Under the pieces are notes generated by a model. The model saw only the letters and a list, made by a program, of their open reading frames with translations. It searched no databases and had not been told where the DNA came from. Both the position numbers and the translations under genes were made by a program. DNA of 64,000 nt from positions 89,563 through 153,562 of the forward strand of contig NZ_FYAM01000025.1 of NCBI RefSeq assembly GCF_900185645.1. Reading direction: 5' to 3'. This document shows positions 56,723-64,000 of the stretch, piece by piece. Within the stretch, counting starts at the first letter, position 1, and every line of letters begins with the position of its first letter. This DNA is from Clostridium sp. BSD9I1. Lineage in GTDB: Bacteria; Bacillota; Clostridia; Clostridiales; Clostridiaceae.

Positions 56723-57687
56723 GAAATTTAAGTTTTGAAGATAGTGTTTTTTTAGCACCTTTGGCAGGGGTTACAGACATTGCCTTTAGGGGATTATGTA
56801 AAGATATGGGCTCGGGACTTATATATACTGAAATGATAAGTGCAAAAGCGCTTTATTATGAAAGTGAAAATACAAAGGAAATGCTTAGATTCGATGAAAA
56901 AGAACTGCCAATTGCTGTACAAATATTTGGACACGAAGCAAATATAATGGCAGATATATGTGAGGAATATTTTAATCAAAATGATGATATATGCCTTATA
57001 GATATAAATATGGGGTGCCCAGCTCCTAAAATAGTGAAAAATGGAGATGGTTCAGCTCTTATGAAAGATCCCAAACTAGCAGCATCTATTATTAGGGCTA
57101 TAAAAGATAAAACCAATAAGCCTGTTACTGCTAAGTTTAGAAAAGGATTTGATAAGAATAGTATAAATGCTGTGGAGTTTGCAAAGGAACTTGAGGCGGC
57201 GGGAATAGATGCTATAACGGTTCATGGTAGAACAAAAGAGCAGATGTATGAAGGAAAAGCAGATTGGGATATAATAAGGGAAGTAAAAAGAGCGGTTTCC
57301 ATTCCAGTGATAGGAAATGGAGATATATTTACTGCGGAAGACGCTTTAAGAATTAAAGAAGAAACTTGTTGTGATGGCATAATGATAGGAAGAGGTGCTT
57401 TGGGAAATCCATGGATATTTAGACAGGTTAAACAAAAAATTTGTGGAGAAAAAGTAACGTATCCTACATCTTCCGAGATAATAGATATGTGTGTTGAACA
57501 TTTTAAAAGGGCAATTTACTATCATGGGGAACATAAGGCAGTAAGGGAAATGAGAAAGCATGTATCTTGGTATATAAAGGGATTAAAAAACTGTACTAAC
57601 ATAAAAAATATGATAAATAACGAGAAGGAATCACAAAGGGTATTGGATATATTACTTCAATATAAAGAAGAGTTGAGAATAGAATAA
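56713..57687 (+). CDS. dusB: tRNA-dihydrouridine synthase DusB
   Basis: 324 residues. FMN-dependent reduction of uridine in the tRNA D-loop. TIM barrel starting [21 protein letters not shown] holds the catalytic Cys102; [17 protein letters not shown] FMN phosphate segment near residue 225 (here [13 protein letters not shown]). The binding site AAGGAG lies inside coaX. Followed after 16 bases by the consensus promoter for greA. Confidence 0.96.
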   Translation: MQIGNLSFEDSVFLAPLAGVTDIAFRGLCKDMGSGLIYTEMISAKALYYESENTKEMLRFDEKELPIAVQIFGHEANIMADICEEYFNQNDDICLIDINMGCPAPKIVKNGDGSALMKDPKLAASIIRAIKDKTNKPVTAKFRKGFDKNSINAVEFAKELEAAGIDAITVHGRTKEQMYEGKADWDIIREVKRAVSIPVIGNGDIFTAEDALRIKEETCCDGIMIGRGALGNPWIFRQVKQKICGEKVTYPTSSEIIDMCVEHFKRAIYYHGEHKAVREMRKHVSWYIKGLKNCTNIKNMINNEKESQRVLDILLQYKEELRIE

Positions 57688-57703
57688 AGTCATTGGATAA
57701 AAG

Positions 57704-57732
57704 TTGACATTGATTTAATGCTGTTTTATAAT
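57704..57732 (+). promoter_or_regulatory. Perfect sigma-A promoter of greA-lysS
   Basis: TTGACA (57704-57709), exactly 17 bases, TATAAT (57727-57732). It leaves an untranslated leader of about 100 bases before greA in which I saw no hairpin. Confidence 0.88.
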
Positions 57733-57840
57733 TACTTAAATGATTGGATAAGTGACAGAATTACATATATTTTGCATAAATTAGGTATAATCATAATAAT
57801 ATATAAAAAAGCATTTAGCAAAATTAAAGGGGAGAATAAA

Positions 57841-58323
57841 ATGAGCGATTCAAAGAAGTATATAATGACTTATGAGGGTGTTAGAAAGTTAGAAGAAGAA
57901 TTAGAGTATTTAAAAACTGTAAAAAGAAAAGAGATAACTGAAAAAATAAAAGTAGCCATTTCCTTTGGGGATCTAAGTGAGAATTCCGAATATGATGAAG
58001 CTAAAAATGAACAAGCTTTTGTTGAAGGAAGAATAATGCAACTTGAAAATATGCTAAAGAATGCTAGTATTATAGATGAAAGTGAAGTGCCATCAGATAC
58101 TGTTAATGTAGGTACTATAGTAAAGGTTAAGGATTTTGAATTTGATGAAGAAGTAGAATATATTATAGTAGGTTCAGCAGAAGCAGATCCGCTAGAAAAC
58201 AAGATTTCCAATGAGTCTCCTGTAGGTAGGGCTTTAATTGGCAAAAAGCCAGGAGATATGGTAGAGGTTGCTGTTCCTGATGGTGTAAATAAGTTCGAGG
58301 TCTTGTCAGTAAGAAGAAGTTAA
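57841..58323 (+). CDS. greA: Transcription elongation factor GreA
   Basis: 160 residues, full length. N-terminal coiled coil (about 12-80) with the acidic tip [16 protein letters not shown] that reaches into the RNA polymerase secondary channel to rescue backtracked complexes, then the FKBP-like C-terminal domain ([14 protein letters not shown]). ATG 57841 after AAGGGGAG; the longer open frame upstream contains the promoter. lysS follows after 15 bases. Confidence 0.97.
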   Translation: MSDSKKYIMTYEGVRKLEEELEYLKTVKRKEITEKIKVAISFGDLSENSEYDEAKNEQAFVEGRIMQLENMLKNASIIDESEVPSDTVNVGTIVKVKDFEFDEEVEYIIVGSAEADPLENKISNESPVGRALIGKKPGDMVEVAVPDGVNKFEVLSVRRS

Positions 58324-58338
58324 TGGAGGAATGAAAAA

Positions 58339-59850
58339 ATGTCAAATGAACAAAAGAATTTAGTAAATGAGGAACAAGAGTTTAATCAGCTCATTCAAGA
58401 AAGAAGACAAAAGTTTTTTGATCTTCAAGCTGCAGGTAAGGATCCTTTTGATGTATATAAGGTAGAAAGAACTCATACATCAAATGAAGTTAAGGAAAAT
58501 TATGAAGAGTTAGAGGGAAAAGAAGTTACTGTAGCAGGAAGATTGATGTCTAAGAGAGTTCATGGAAAAGCTGGATTTTCTGATATTCATGATAGATATG
58601 GTAAACTTCAATTATATATAAAGATAAATGATGTTGGTGAAGAAAAGTTAAAAGAGTATAAGACTTTTGATATAGGTGATTGGGTTTCCATAAAAGGTAC
58701 TGTATTTAAAACAAAAACAGGAGAAGTATCTGTACACATATTGGATTTTCAGTTAATTGGAAAGTCTTTAAAACCGCTTCCAGAAAAGTGGCATGGTCTT
58801 AAAGATCCTGATTTAAGATATAGACAAAGATATGTAGATTTAATTATAAATCAAGATGTTAGAGATACTTTTATGAAAAGAACAGCTATTATAAGAGCTA
58901 TAAGAGAGTTTTTGGATAACAGAGGATATTTAGAAGTTGAAACTCCTGTACTTTCACCTATAGCTGGAGGAGCTGCAGCAAAACCATTTAATACTCATCA
59001 TAATGCCTTAAATATAGATATGTACTTAAGAATAGCTACAGAGCTTTACTTAAAGAGACTTATAGTAGGTGGATTTGAAAAGGTATATGAAATGGGTAAG
59101 AACTTTAGAAATGAAGGAATAAGTGTAAGACATAACCCAGAGTTTACAATGATAGAGTTATATGAAGCGTTTGCAGATTATAATGATATGATGGAAATTA
59201 CTGAAAATATGATGGCTTATGTATGTGAAAAGGTTCTTGGCACTACAAAGGTAATGTATGAAGAAACAGAAATAGATTTTACTCCACCATGGAGAAGAGT
59301 TACTATGGTAGATGCAGTAAAGGAATATGCTGGCATTGATTATAATGCTATTAAAGATGATGAAGAAGCAAGAGCTATTGCAAAAGAAAAGCACCTAGAG
59401 TTTAAGAAGAATCTTAGTGAGTGCACTAAGGGAGATGTTCTTATAGCGTTATTTGAGGAGTTTTGTGAAACTAAGCTAATACAGCCTACTTTTGTATTGG
59501 ATTATCCAGTGGAAAACTCTCCTCTTACTAAGAAAAAGAGAGGAAATGAAGCATTTACTGAAAGATTTGAAGGATTTATATATGGAAGAGAAGTATGTAA
59601 TGCATATTCAGAGTTAAATGATCCTATAGTTCAAAAGGAAAGATTTGTTCAACAGCTTAAGGAAAGAGAACTAGGAGATGATGAAGCTTACATGATGGAT
59701 GATGACTTTATAAATTCTCTAGAAATAGGTATGCCTCCAACTGGTGGGCTTGGAATAGGTATAGATAGAATGACTATGTTCTTAACAAATTCTGCATCTA
59801 TAAGGGATGTTATACTATTTCCAACTATGAAACCAATGAACAATCAGTAG
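58339..59850 (+). CDS. lysS: Lysyl-tRNA synthetase, class II
   Basis: 503 residues. N-terminal OB-fold anticodon-binding domain (about 65-150; [18 protein letters not shown]) and class II catalytic core with motif 2 ([20 protein letters not shown], about 256-275) and motif 3 ([13 protein letters not shown], about 474-486). Attaches lysine to tRNA-Lys. ATG after GGAGGA. Transcribed with greA. Confidence 0.98.
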   Translation: MSNEQKNLVNEEQEFNQLIQERRQKFFDLQAAGKDPFDVYKVERTHTSNEVKENYEELEGKEVTVAGRLMSKRVHGKAGFSDIHDRYGKLQLYIKINDVGEEKLKEYKTFDIGDWVSIKGTVFKTKTGEVSVHILDFQLIGKSLKPLPEKWHGLKDPDLRYRQRYVDLIINQDVRDTFMKRTAIIRAIREFLDNRGYLEVETPVLSPIAGGAAAKPFNTHHNALNIDMYLRIATELYLKRLIVGGFEKVYEMGKNFRNEGISVRHNPEFTMIELYEAFADYNDMMEITENMMAYVCEKVLGTTKVMYEETEIDFTPPWRRVTMVDAVKEYAGIDYNAIKDDEEARAIAKEKHLEFKKNLSECTKGDVLIALFEEFCETKLIQPTFVLDYPVENSPLTKKKRGNEAFTERFEGFIYGREVCNAYSELNDPIVQKERFVQQLKERELGDDEAYMMDDDFINSLEIGMPPTGGLGIGIDRMTMFLTNSASIRDVILFPTMKPMNNQ

Positions 59851-59888
59851 TAAAAATTATAAAGTGGTTTTTATTAATGATAAATAAT

Positions 59889-59975
59889 ATATGATAAGCA
59901 AAAATTAATATAGAAAGTTTATTTAATAGGCTTTTTATATTAATTTTGTTATCATATGTTTCTTGTTTAAATTAT
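59889..59975 (+). terminator. Long AT-rich hairpin after lysS
   Basis: ATATGATAA-GCAAAAATTAATATA (59889-59912) pairs with 59937-59958, then a T-rich tail (GTTTCTTGTTT). Likely terminator of greA-lysS. Otherwise the gap to tRNA-Asn holds only its promoter. Confidence 0.55.
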
Positions 59976-60018
59976 TTCGTGATTTCCCATAATTTTATGA
60001 AAAATTTTATAAAAGTGG

Positions 60019-60046
60019 TTGAAATTAATAAAAAATATGTTATAAT
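60019..60046 (+). promoter_or_regulatory. tRNA-Asn promoter
   Basis: TTGAAA (60019-60024), 16 bases, TATAAT (60041-60046), 15 bases from the tRNA. Confidence 0.75.
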
Positions 60047-60061
60047 AATATCAAATGATAT

Positions 60062-60136
<75 letters not shown>

Positions 60137-60158
60137 TTTTTATTTTTTGGGAAATGCA

Positions 60159-60186
60159 TTGACAAATTATATGCATCTGATAAAAT
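60159..60186 (+). promoter_or_regulatory. Promoter of the glyS T-box transcript
   Basis: TTGACA (60159-60164), 16 bases, TAAAAT (60181-60186). Transcription would start near 60193, just before the T-box leader. Confidence 0.7.
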
Positions 60187-60209
60187 ATATAGTAATTTAA
60201 TAATGCACA

Positions 60210-60385
60210 ATGAAAAAGATGAGTAGTAATAAAGTTTTTAAAGAGAGACTATGGTTGGTGTGAGTAGTTAAGGTTTTATTATGAATGGAGCTTTGGAGTG
60301 TAAGGATTAGAAAAGCAGGGCTGTGCCAAAAAGGGTGGAACCGCGGAAGAGAAACTTTCGTCCCTTTATGGTAGAGTCTTTTTTA
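60210..60385 (+). promoter_or_regulatory. Glycine T-box leader of glyS
   Basis: The T-box sequence AGGGTGGAACCGCG (60332-60345) is exact. Its TGGA bulge pairs with the UCCA end of tRNA-Gly. Stem I shows the loop-E pair AGTA (about 60221) and GAA (60283-60285), followed after one base by GGA (60287-60289), a glycine codon, as the specifier. The antiterminator closes with AGGG (60332) to CCCT (60362). A T6 run at 60379 marks the attenuation point, but I could not draw a strong competing terminator by eye. Uncharged tRNA-Gly should raise expression of glyS. Confidence 0.92.
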
Positions 60386-60411
60386 TATTTTAAATTAAAG
60401 GAGGAATATAT

Positions 60412-61803
60412 ATGGCTATTGAAAAAACCATGGATAAGGTTGTAGCGTTGTGTAAAAATAGGGGATTTGTTTTTCCTGGCTCAGATATTTATGGAGGTCT
60501 TGCAAATTCTTGGGATTATGGTCCTTTGGGAGTGGAATTTAAAAATAATGTAAAAAAGGCTTGGTGGAGAAAATTTGTTCAAGAAAGCCCGTATAATGTA
60601 GGATTGGATGCAGCTATATTAATGAATAGAGAAGTATGGGTAGCTTCAGGCCATGTTGGTGGATTTTCTGATCCGTTAATGGATTGTAAGGAATGTAAAG
60701 CAAGATTTAGAGCGGATAAGATAATAGAAGACCATATGACAGAGCAAGGCGCGGAAGTAGCCAGTGCAGATGGATGGACTAATGAAGAGTTAAAAGAATA
60801 TATAGATAAGCATAATATAGTATGTCCTAAGTGTGGCGAAAAGAATTTCACAGATATAAGAAAGTTTAATCTTATGTTTAAGACATTTCAAGGAGTAACT
60901 GATGATGCTAAATCAGAAATATACCTAAGGCCAGAAACAGCTCAAGGTATATTTGTAAACTTTAAAAGTGTGCTTAGAACTTCTAGAAAGAAGGTGCCTT
61001 TTGGAATTGCCCAAATAGGTAAGTCCTTTAGAAATGAAATTACTCCAGGTAATTTTACATTTAGAACTCGTGAATTTGAGCAGATGGAGTTAGAATTCTT
61101 CTGCGAGCCAGGAACGGACTTGGAATGGTTTAAATATTGGAAGGATTATTGCTGGAATTTCCTATTAAACTTAGGTATGAATAAGGAAAACCTAAGAATG
61201 AGAGATCATTCTGCTGAAGAGCTTTCATTTTATAGCAATGCAACTTCTGATATAGAATACTTATTCCCATTTGGCTGGGGAGAGTTATGGGGAGTTGCTG
61301 ATAGAACTGACTATGATTTGAAACAGCACATGAAGCATTCGGGAGAAGATTTAACTTATTTAGATCCAACCACTAATGAAAAATATGTTCCTTATTGCAT
61401 AGAACCTTCTTTAGGTGCAGATAGAGTTGCACTAGCATTTCTTGTAGATGCTTATGATGAAGAAGAACTAGAAGGCGGAGATAAGAGAACAGTACTACAT
61501 TTACATCCGGCACTAGCTCCTTTTAAAGCTGCAATATTACCATTAACAAAGAAATTATCCGATAAATCTACAGAGATCTATGATATGTTAAGAAAAGAGT
61601 TTAATGTAGATTATGATGAAGCAGGAAGTATAGGAAAGAGATATAGAAGAGAAGATGAAATAGGAACTCCATATTGTATAACTATAGATTATGATACTTT
61701 AGAAGATAATACTGTTACAATAAGAGATAGAGATACGATGGAACAGCATAGAATAAAAGTTGATGAGTTGATTAACTTTATTTCAGAAAAAGTTAAATTT
61801 TAA
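60412..61803 (+). CDS. glyS: Glycyl-tRNA synthetase, single-chain (alpha2) type
   Basis: 463 residues. The homodimeric bacterial/eukaryotic-like class II GlyRS, not the alpha2-beta2 GlyQS pair. N-terminal [20 protein letters not shown], a cysteine pair set (CKEC about 95-98, CPKC about 136-139) that may bind zinc, motif 2 in [20 protein letters not shown], and the C-terminal anticodon-binding domain. ATG after AAGGAGGA. Controlled by the T-box upstream. Confidence 0.98.
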   Translation: MAIEKTMDKVVALCKNRGFVFPGSDIYGGLANSWDYGPLGVEFKNNVKKAWWRKFVQESPYNVGLDAAILMNREVWVASGHVGGFSDPLMDCKECKARFRADKIIEDHMTEQGAEVASADGWTNEELKEYIDKHNIVCPKCGEKNFTDIRKFNLMFKTFQGVTDDAKSEIYLRPETAQGIFVNFKSVLRTSRKKVPFGIAQIGKSFRNEITPGNFTFRTREFEQMELEFFCEPGTDLEWFKYWKDYCWNFLLNLGMNKENLRMRDHSAEELSFYSNATSDIEYLFPFGWGELWGVADRTDYDLKQHMKHSGEDLTYLDPTTNEKYVPYCIEPSLGADRVALAFLVDAYDEEELEGGDKRTVLHLHPALAPFKAAILPLTKKLSDKSTEIYDMLRKEFNVDYDEAGSIGKRYRREDEIGTPYCITIDYDTLEDNTVTIRDRDTMEQHRIKVDELINFISEKVKF

Positions 61804-61819
61804 TATATAATTTTAATAT

Positions 61820-61864
61820 ATAAATCAAAAAAAGCTGCGACATTTGTCGTAGCTTTTGATTTAT
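61820..61864 (+). terminator. Terminator of glyS
   Basis: AGCTGCGACA (61833-61842) pairs with TGTCGTAGCT (61845-61854) with one G-U pair, extended by AAATCAAAA/TTTTGATTT. Confidence 0.8.
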
Positions 61865-61900
61865 ATTGATATAATAAAAAACCATATATAAAATTAAATA

Positions 61901-62005
61901 AAAAAAGTGCCGGAATAACTCCGGCAATTATAGGGTTTAATCATGGGGATATGTTATATGTTCAATTAAAACTTGGGGAATTATATTAATGTTTCCTTAC
62001 GGCAC
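61901..62005 (-). ncRNA. Candidate small RNA, antisense-oriented between glyS and murD
   Basis: On the minus strand, TTGCAA (62039-62034), 16 bases and the extended -10 TGCTATACT (ending 62012) predict a start at G62005. The transcript would end at a GC-rich hairpin, TGCCGGA/TCCGGCA (61926-61908), followed by CTTTTTT. The 105-nt RNA contains ATTCCCCAAG, TATCCCCATG and AAACCCTAT in otherwise A/U-rich sequence. Its first six bases GTGCCG complement CGGCAC in the terminator arm. No reading frame has a ribosome binding site. It matches no family I can name. C-rich single-stranded motifs are typical of Gram-positive small RNAs that pair with ribosome binding sites. Confidence 0.6.
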
Positions 62006-62126
62006 AATATTAGTATAGCATATATATATAATTTTGCAATACCTGATAATAAAGTCTTTAAATTAAGTATTTTCTTACAATTTCGACATGAATTGCTGAT
62101 GAATTTTATATAAATTTGTATATATT

Positions 62127-62156
62127 TTGACATTGAATTGCTTAGGGACATATAAT
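62127..62156 (+). promoter_or_regulatory. murD promoter
   Basis: TTGACA (62127-62132), 18 bases, TATAAT (62151-62156), about 45 bases from the ribosome binding site. Confidence 0.75.
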
Positions 62157-62212
62157 TATAGAAGAAGAAAAGTGATATAATTTAATATAGAAATTATGCA
62201 TGGAGGTAAATA

Positions 62213-63589
62213 ATGAATAGACAATTTGATGAGTTTAAGAAATTTATAGAAGGAAAAGAAACTGCTGTAGTAGGGATAGGTGTAAGTAATAGACCATTAA
62301 TAGATTTATTAGTAAAATTGAATGCTAAGGTAACAGCTTTTGATAAGAAAAGCGAAGCTGAGCTTGGAGAAATAGTAGAAAGTTTAAAGACAAAGGGAGT
62401 AAAATTAGTTGTTGGAAAAGATTATTTAACAAAGCTTAAAGGATATGAAGTTATATTTAAAACTCCATCTATGCGAATAGATAGCCCTGAACTATTAGAT
62501 GCTAAGCGTGAGGGTGCATATATAACGTCGGAAATGGAAGAGTTTATAAAATATTGCCCTGGAAAAATATATGGGGTTACAGGAAGTGATGGAAAGACTA
62601 CTACTACAACACTAATATATAAAATGTTAAGTGAACAAGGCTATAAAACATGGGTGGGAGGAAATATAGGAACTCCTTTGTTTTCTAAGATAGAAGAAAT
62701 TAGTAAAGAAGATAGAGTAGTTTTAGAATTATCAAGCTTTCAACTTATGACTATTCATGAGAATATGGAAGTAGCGCTTATAACAAATTTGTCACCTAAT
62801 CATTTAGATATGCATAATGGTATGGAAGAATATATAAATGCAAAGAAAAATATATACTTAAATCAAACAAATGATAATTTATTGGTTTTAAATAGAGATA
62901 ACAGCATTACTAGAGATATGGTAAATGAAGCAAAGGGTAGGGTTTTTCTTTTTAGTATAAGGGATAAAGTAGATAAAGGAGCATATTACTATAATGATAA
63001 ACTCTATGTTATGGGAAAAGAAGTATGCTTTAAAAATGAAGTGAAGTTGAAGGGTATGCATAATATAGAAAATCTATTAGCAGCATTTTGTTGTGTCTAT
63101 GAAGATGTATCGTTAGAAACTATGAAAAAGGTAGCTACTACATTTGCAGGTGTAGAACATAGAATGGAGTTTATAAGGGAGTTAAATGGAGTTGAATATT
63201 ATAATGATTCAATAGCATCTAGCCCAACTAGAACACTAGCGGGTTTGAAAGCCTTTGGAAGACCTGTAATATTGATAGCTGGTGGATATGATAAAAAGAT
63301 ATCTTTTGATATTTTAGCGGAAGAAGGATATCCATATATAAAAACACTAATACTATTAGGAGTGACCAAAAATAAAATAAAGGAAGCATTTCAAAAGGTT
63401 ATAGAGAAAAACAATATGCCACTTCGAATTATAATGGTAGAATCTTTTGAAGAAGCCATAAAGGTTTCAAGGGATGAAGCCAAGGAAGGAGATATTGTAA
63501 CTTTGTCTCCGGCTTGTGCAAGTTTTGATATGTTCCCTAATTTTGAGGTTAGAGGAAATAAGTTTAAAGAAATAATAAACGGATTATAA
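62213..63589 (+). CDS. murD: UDP-N-acetylmuramoyl-L-alanine--D-glutamate ligase MurD
   Basis: 458 residues. Adds D-glutamate to UDP-MurNAc-L-Ala, the step after MurC. ATP loop [10 protein letters not shown] (about 126-135; the usual second residue T/N is changed but GKT is kept), [11 protein letters not shown], and the C-terminal [12 protein letters not shown] segment with the conserved D-S. ATG after GGAGG. Single gene between its promoter and a strong terminator, away from any mur/dcw cluster. Confidence 0.93.
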   Translation: MNRQFDEFKKFIEGKETAVVGIGVSNRPLIDLLVKLNAKVTAFDKKSEAELGEIVESLKTKGVKLVVGKDYLTKLKGYEVIFKTPSMRIDSPELLDAKREGAYITSEMEEFIKYCPGKIYGVTGSDGKTTTTTLIYKMLSEQGYKTWVGGNIGTPLFSKIEEISKEDRVVLELSSFQLMTIHENMEVALITNLSPNHLDMHNGMEEYINAKKNIYLNQTNDNLLVLNRDNSITRDMVNEAKGRVFLFSIRDKVDKGAYYYNDKLYVMGKEVCFKNEVKLKGMHNIENLLAAFCCVYEDVSLETMKKVATTFAGVEHRMEFIRELNGVEYYNDSIASSPTRTLAGLKAFGRPVILIAGGYDKKISFDILAEEGYPYIKTLILLGVTKNKIKEAFQKVIEKNNMPLRIIMVESFEEAIKVSRDEAKEGDIVTLSPACASFDMFPNFEVRGNKFKEIINGL

Positions 63590-63606
63590 TTAATGAGTTC
63601 TTAAGA

Positions 63607-63633
63607 AAGTCAGCGAGATGCTGGCTTTTTTAT
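63607..63633 (+). terminator. Terminator of murD
   Basis: AAGTCAGC-GAGAT-GCTGGCTT (one G-U pair), followed by TTTT. Confidence 0.88.
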
Positions 63634-63847
63634 ATGATAACAGGTTAAATCACCTTCAACAGACTCGGATGTGTCTATACATTAAAAATAGAGAAAAGAT
63701 GAGGAATTATGAGGTTTTAATGGATAATTAGGTATGATAAACCATGGATATGACATAGCGTTGGACAAGTATGATACAATAACACATGTCGTCAAAACAA
63801 ACGACAAATAAGTCGGCAAAGATTTAAAAAAAGATTTTAAAAAGTTG
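63634..63847. other. A+T-rich intergenic region ahead of the rRNA operon
   Basis: No gene visible. ATGACA (63750-63755) and TACAAT (63775-63780), 19 bases apart, could be an upstream rRNA promoter (P1), but the match is weak. The stretch CGTCAAAACAAACGACAAA just after it is unexplained. Confidence 0.4.
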
Positions 63848-63876
63848 TTGACAAGAAGAAACAGAAATGTTACTAT
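63848..63876 (+). promoter_or_regulatory. rRNA operon promoter
   Basis: TTGACA (63848-63853), 17 bases, TACTAT (63871-63876). A predicted start at about 63883 coincides with the first base of a leader hairpin. Confidence 0.8.
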
Positions 63877-63882
63877 ATAAAA

Positions 63883-63991
63883 GTCGCTTGGAGCGACAGG
63901 GTCTTTGAAAATTGAACAGAGAATAGAAACCAGTCAATTACTTAACAGTTAAATGTTAAGAAACGCGATGAGCGAAACAGATTAAACTTTT
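63883..63991 (+). promoter_or_regulatory. rRNA operon leader
   Basis: Starts with the hairpin GTCGCT-TGG-AGCGAC (63883-63897). GGTCTTTGAAAATTGAACAG follows, the boxA/boxC-like antitermination and processing leader found before clostridial 16S genes. The rest should pair with sequence after 16S for RNase III processing. Confidence 0.75.
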
Positions 63992-64000
63992 AAATTGAGA
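63992..64000 (+). rRNA. 16S rRNA, first bases only
   Basis: The window ends in AAATTGAGA, the usual 5' end of 16S rRNA in this group. The following AGTTTGATC... lies outside the window. Confidence 0.75.

Noticed and set aside
57718..57840. N-terminal extension of greA
   Set aside because: The frame is open but contains the perfect TTGACA-17-TATAAT promoter, and GreA proteins begin at the internal ATG with a good ribosome binding site.

Overview
The window is a stretch of a low-G+C, spore-forming, anaerobic Firmicute chromosome, most likely a Clostridium sensu stricto (cluster I). The evidence is the strongly A+T-rich sequence, AGGAGG-type ribosome binding sites, many TTG and GTG starts, sporulation genes (spoVG, spoVT, yabP, yabQ, spoIIE, a spoIID-like gene, sleC) and an anaerobe's gene content ([FeFe]-hydrogenase-like protein, two radical SAM proteins, an H-NOX chemoreceptor). 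Species cannot be fixed from the sequence alone.

Region 1 (1-29.4 kb) is mixed, in short and mostly separately terminated units. It opens with a divergent TetR/MFS efflux pair sharing a double operator. A minus-strand run murA-walJ-GerMN lipoprotein, then a SEC-C protein and rlmH, follows. A large glutamine synthetase lies divergent to a DUF3783/XRE-S24-like pair. The spore cortex-lytic enzyme SleC converges on a SpoIID-like protein. Next come an H-NOX methyl-accepting chemotaxis protein, a PAP2 membrane phosphatase, a radical SAM protein, a YkvI-like transporter, a lipoprotein, a TIGR01212 radical SAM protein, an MsmX/UgpC-type ABC ATPase with a PucR-like regulator, ComB, an RlmI-type methyltransferase, a HAD phosphatase, the hydrogenase-like protein, tRNA-Pro and murC.

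Region 2 (29.5-59.9 kb) is the conserved Firmicute purR-to-lysS block, all on the plus strand: purR, spoVG, glmU, prs, pth, mfd, a PrsA-like foldase, spoVT, a SpoVB/MurJ flippase, mazG, hup, rqcP, yabP, yabQ, divIC, an S1-domain gene, spoIIE, tilS, hpt, ftsH, coaX, dusB, greA and lysS. It links purine/PRPP metabolism, cell-wall precursor synthesis, translation quality control, sporulation and division. Local insertions are a two-component system with HtrA between prs and pth, a tRNA-Leu/fMet/Met cluster before spoIIE, and a FlK-like thioesterase before coaX. Promoters readable by eye include sigma-H-type sites before spoVG and hup, a 21-bp-spacer Spo0A-type promoter before spoIIE and a perfect sigma-A consensus before greA.

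Region 3 (59.9-64 kb) holds tRNA-Asn, a T-box leader with a GGA specifier controlling glycyl-tRNA synthetase, murD, and the promoter and leader of an rRNA operon whose 16S gene begins in the last bases. Between glyS and murD, on the opposite strand, a promoter and a terminator frame a roughly 105-nt RNA with C-rich motifs. This is the best candidate here for something not previously described. I saw no insertion sequence, prophage, CRISPR array or clearly broken gene.
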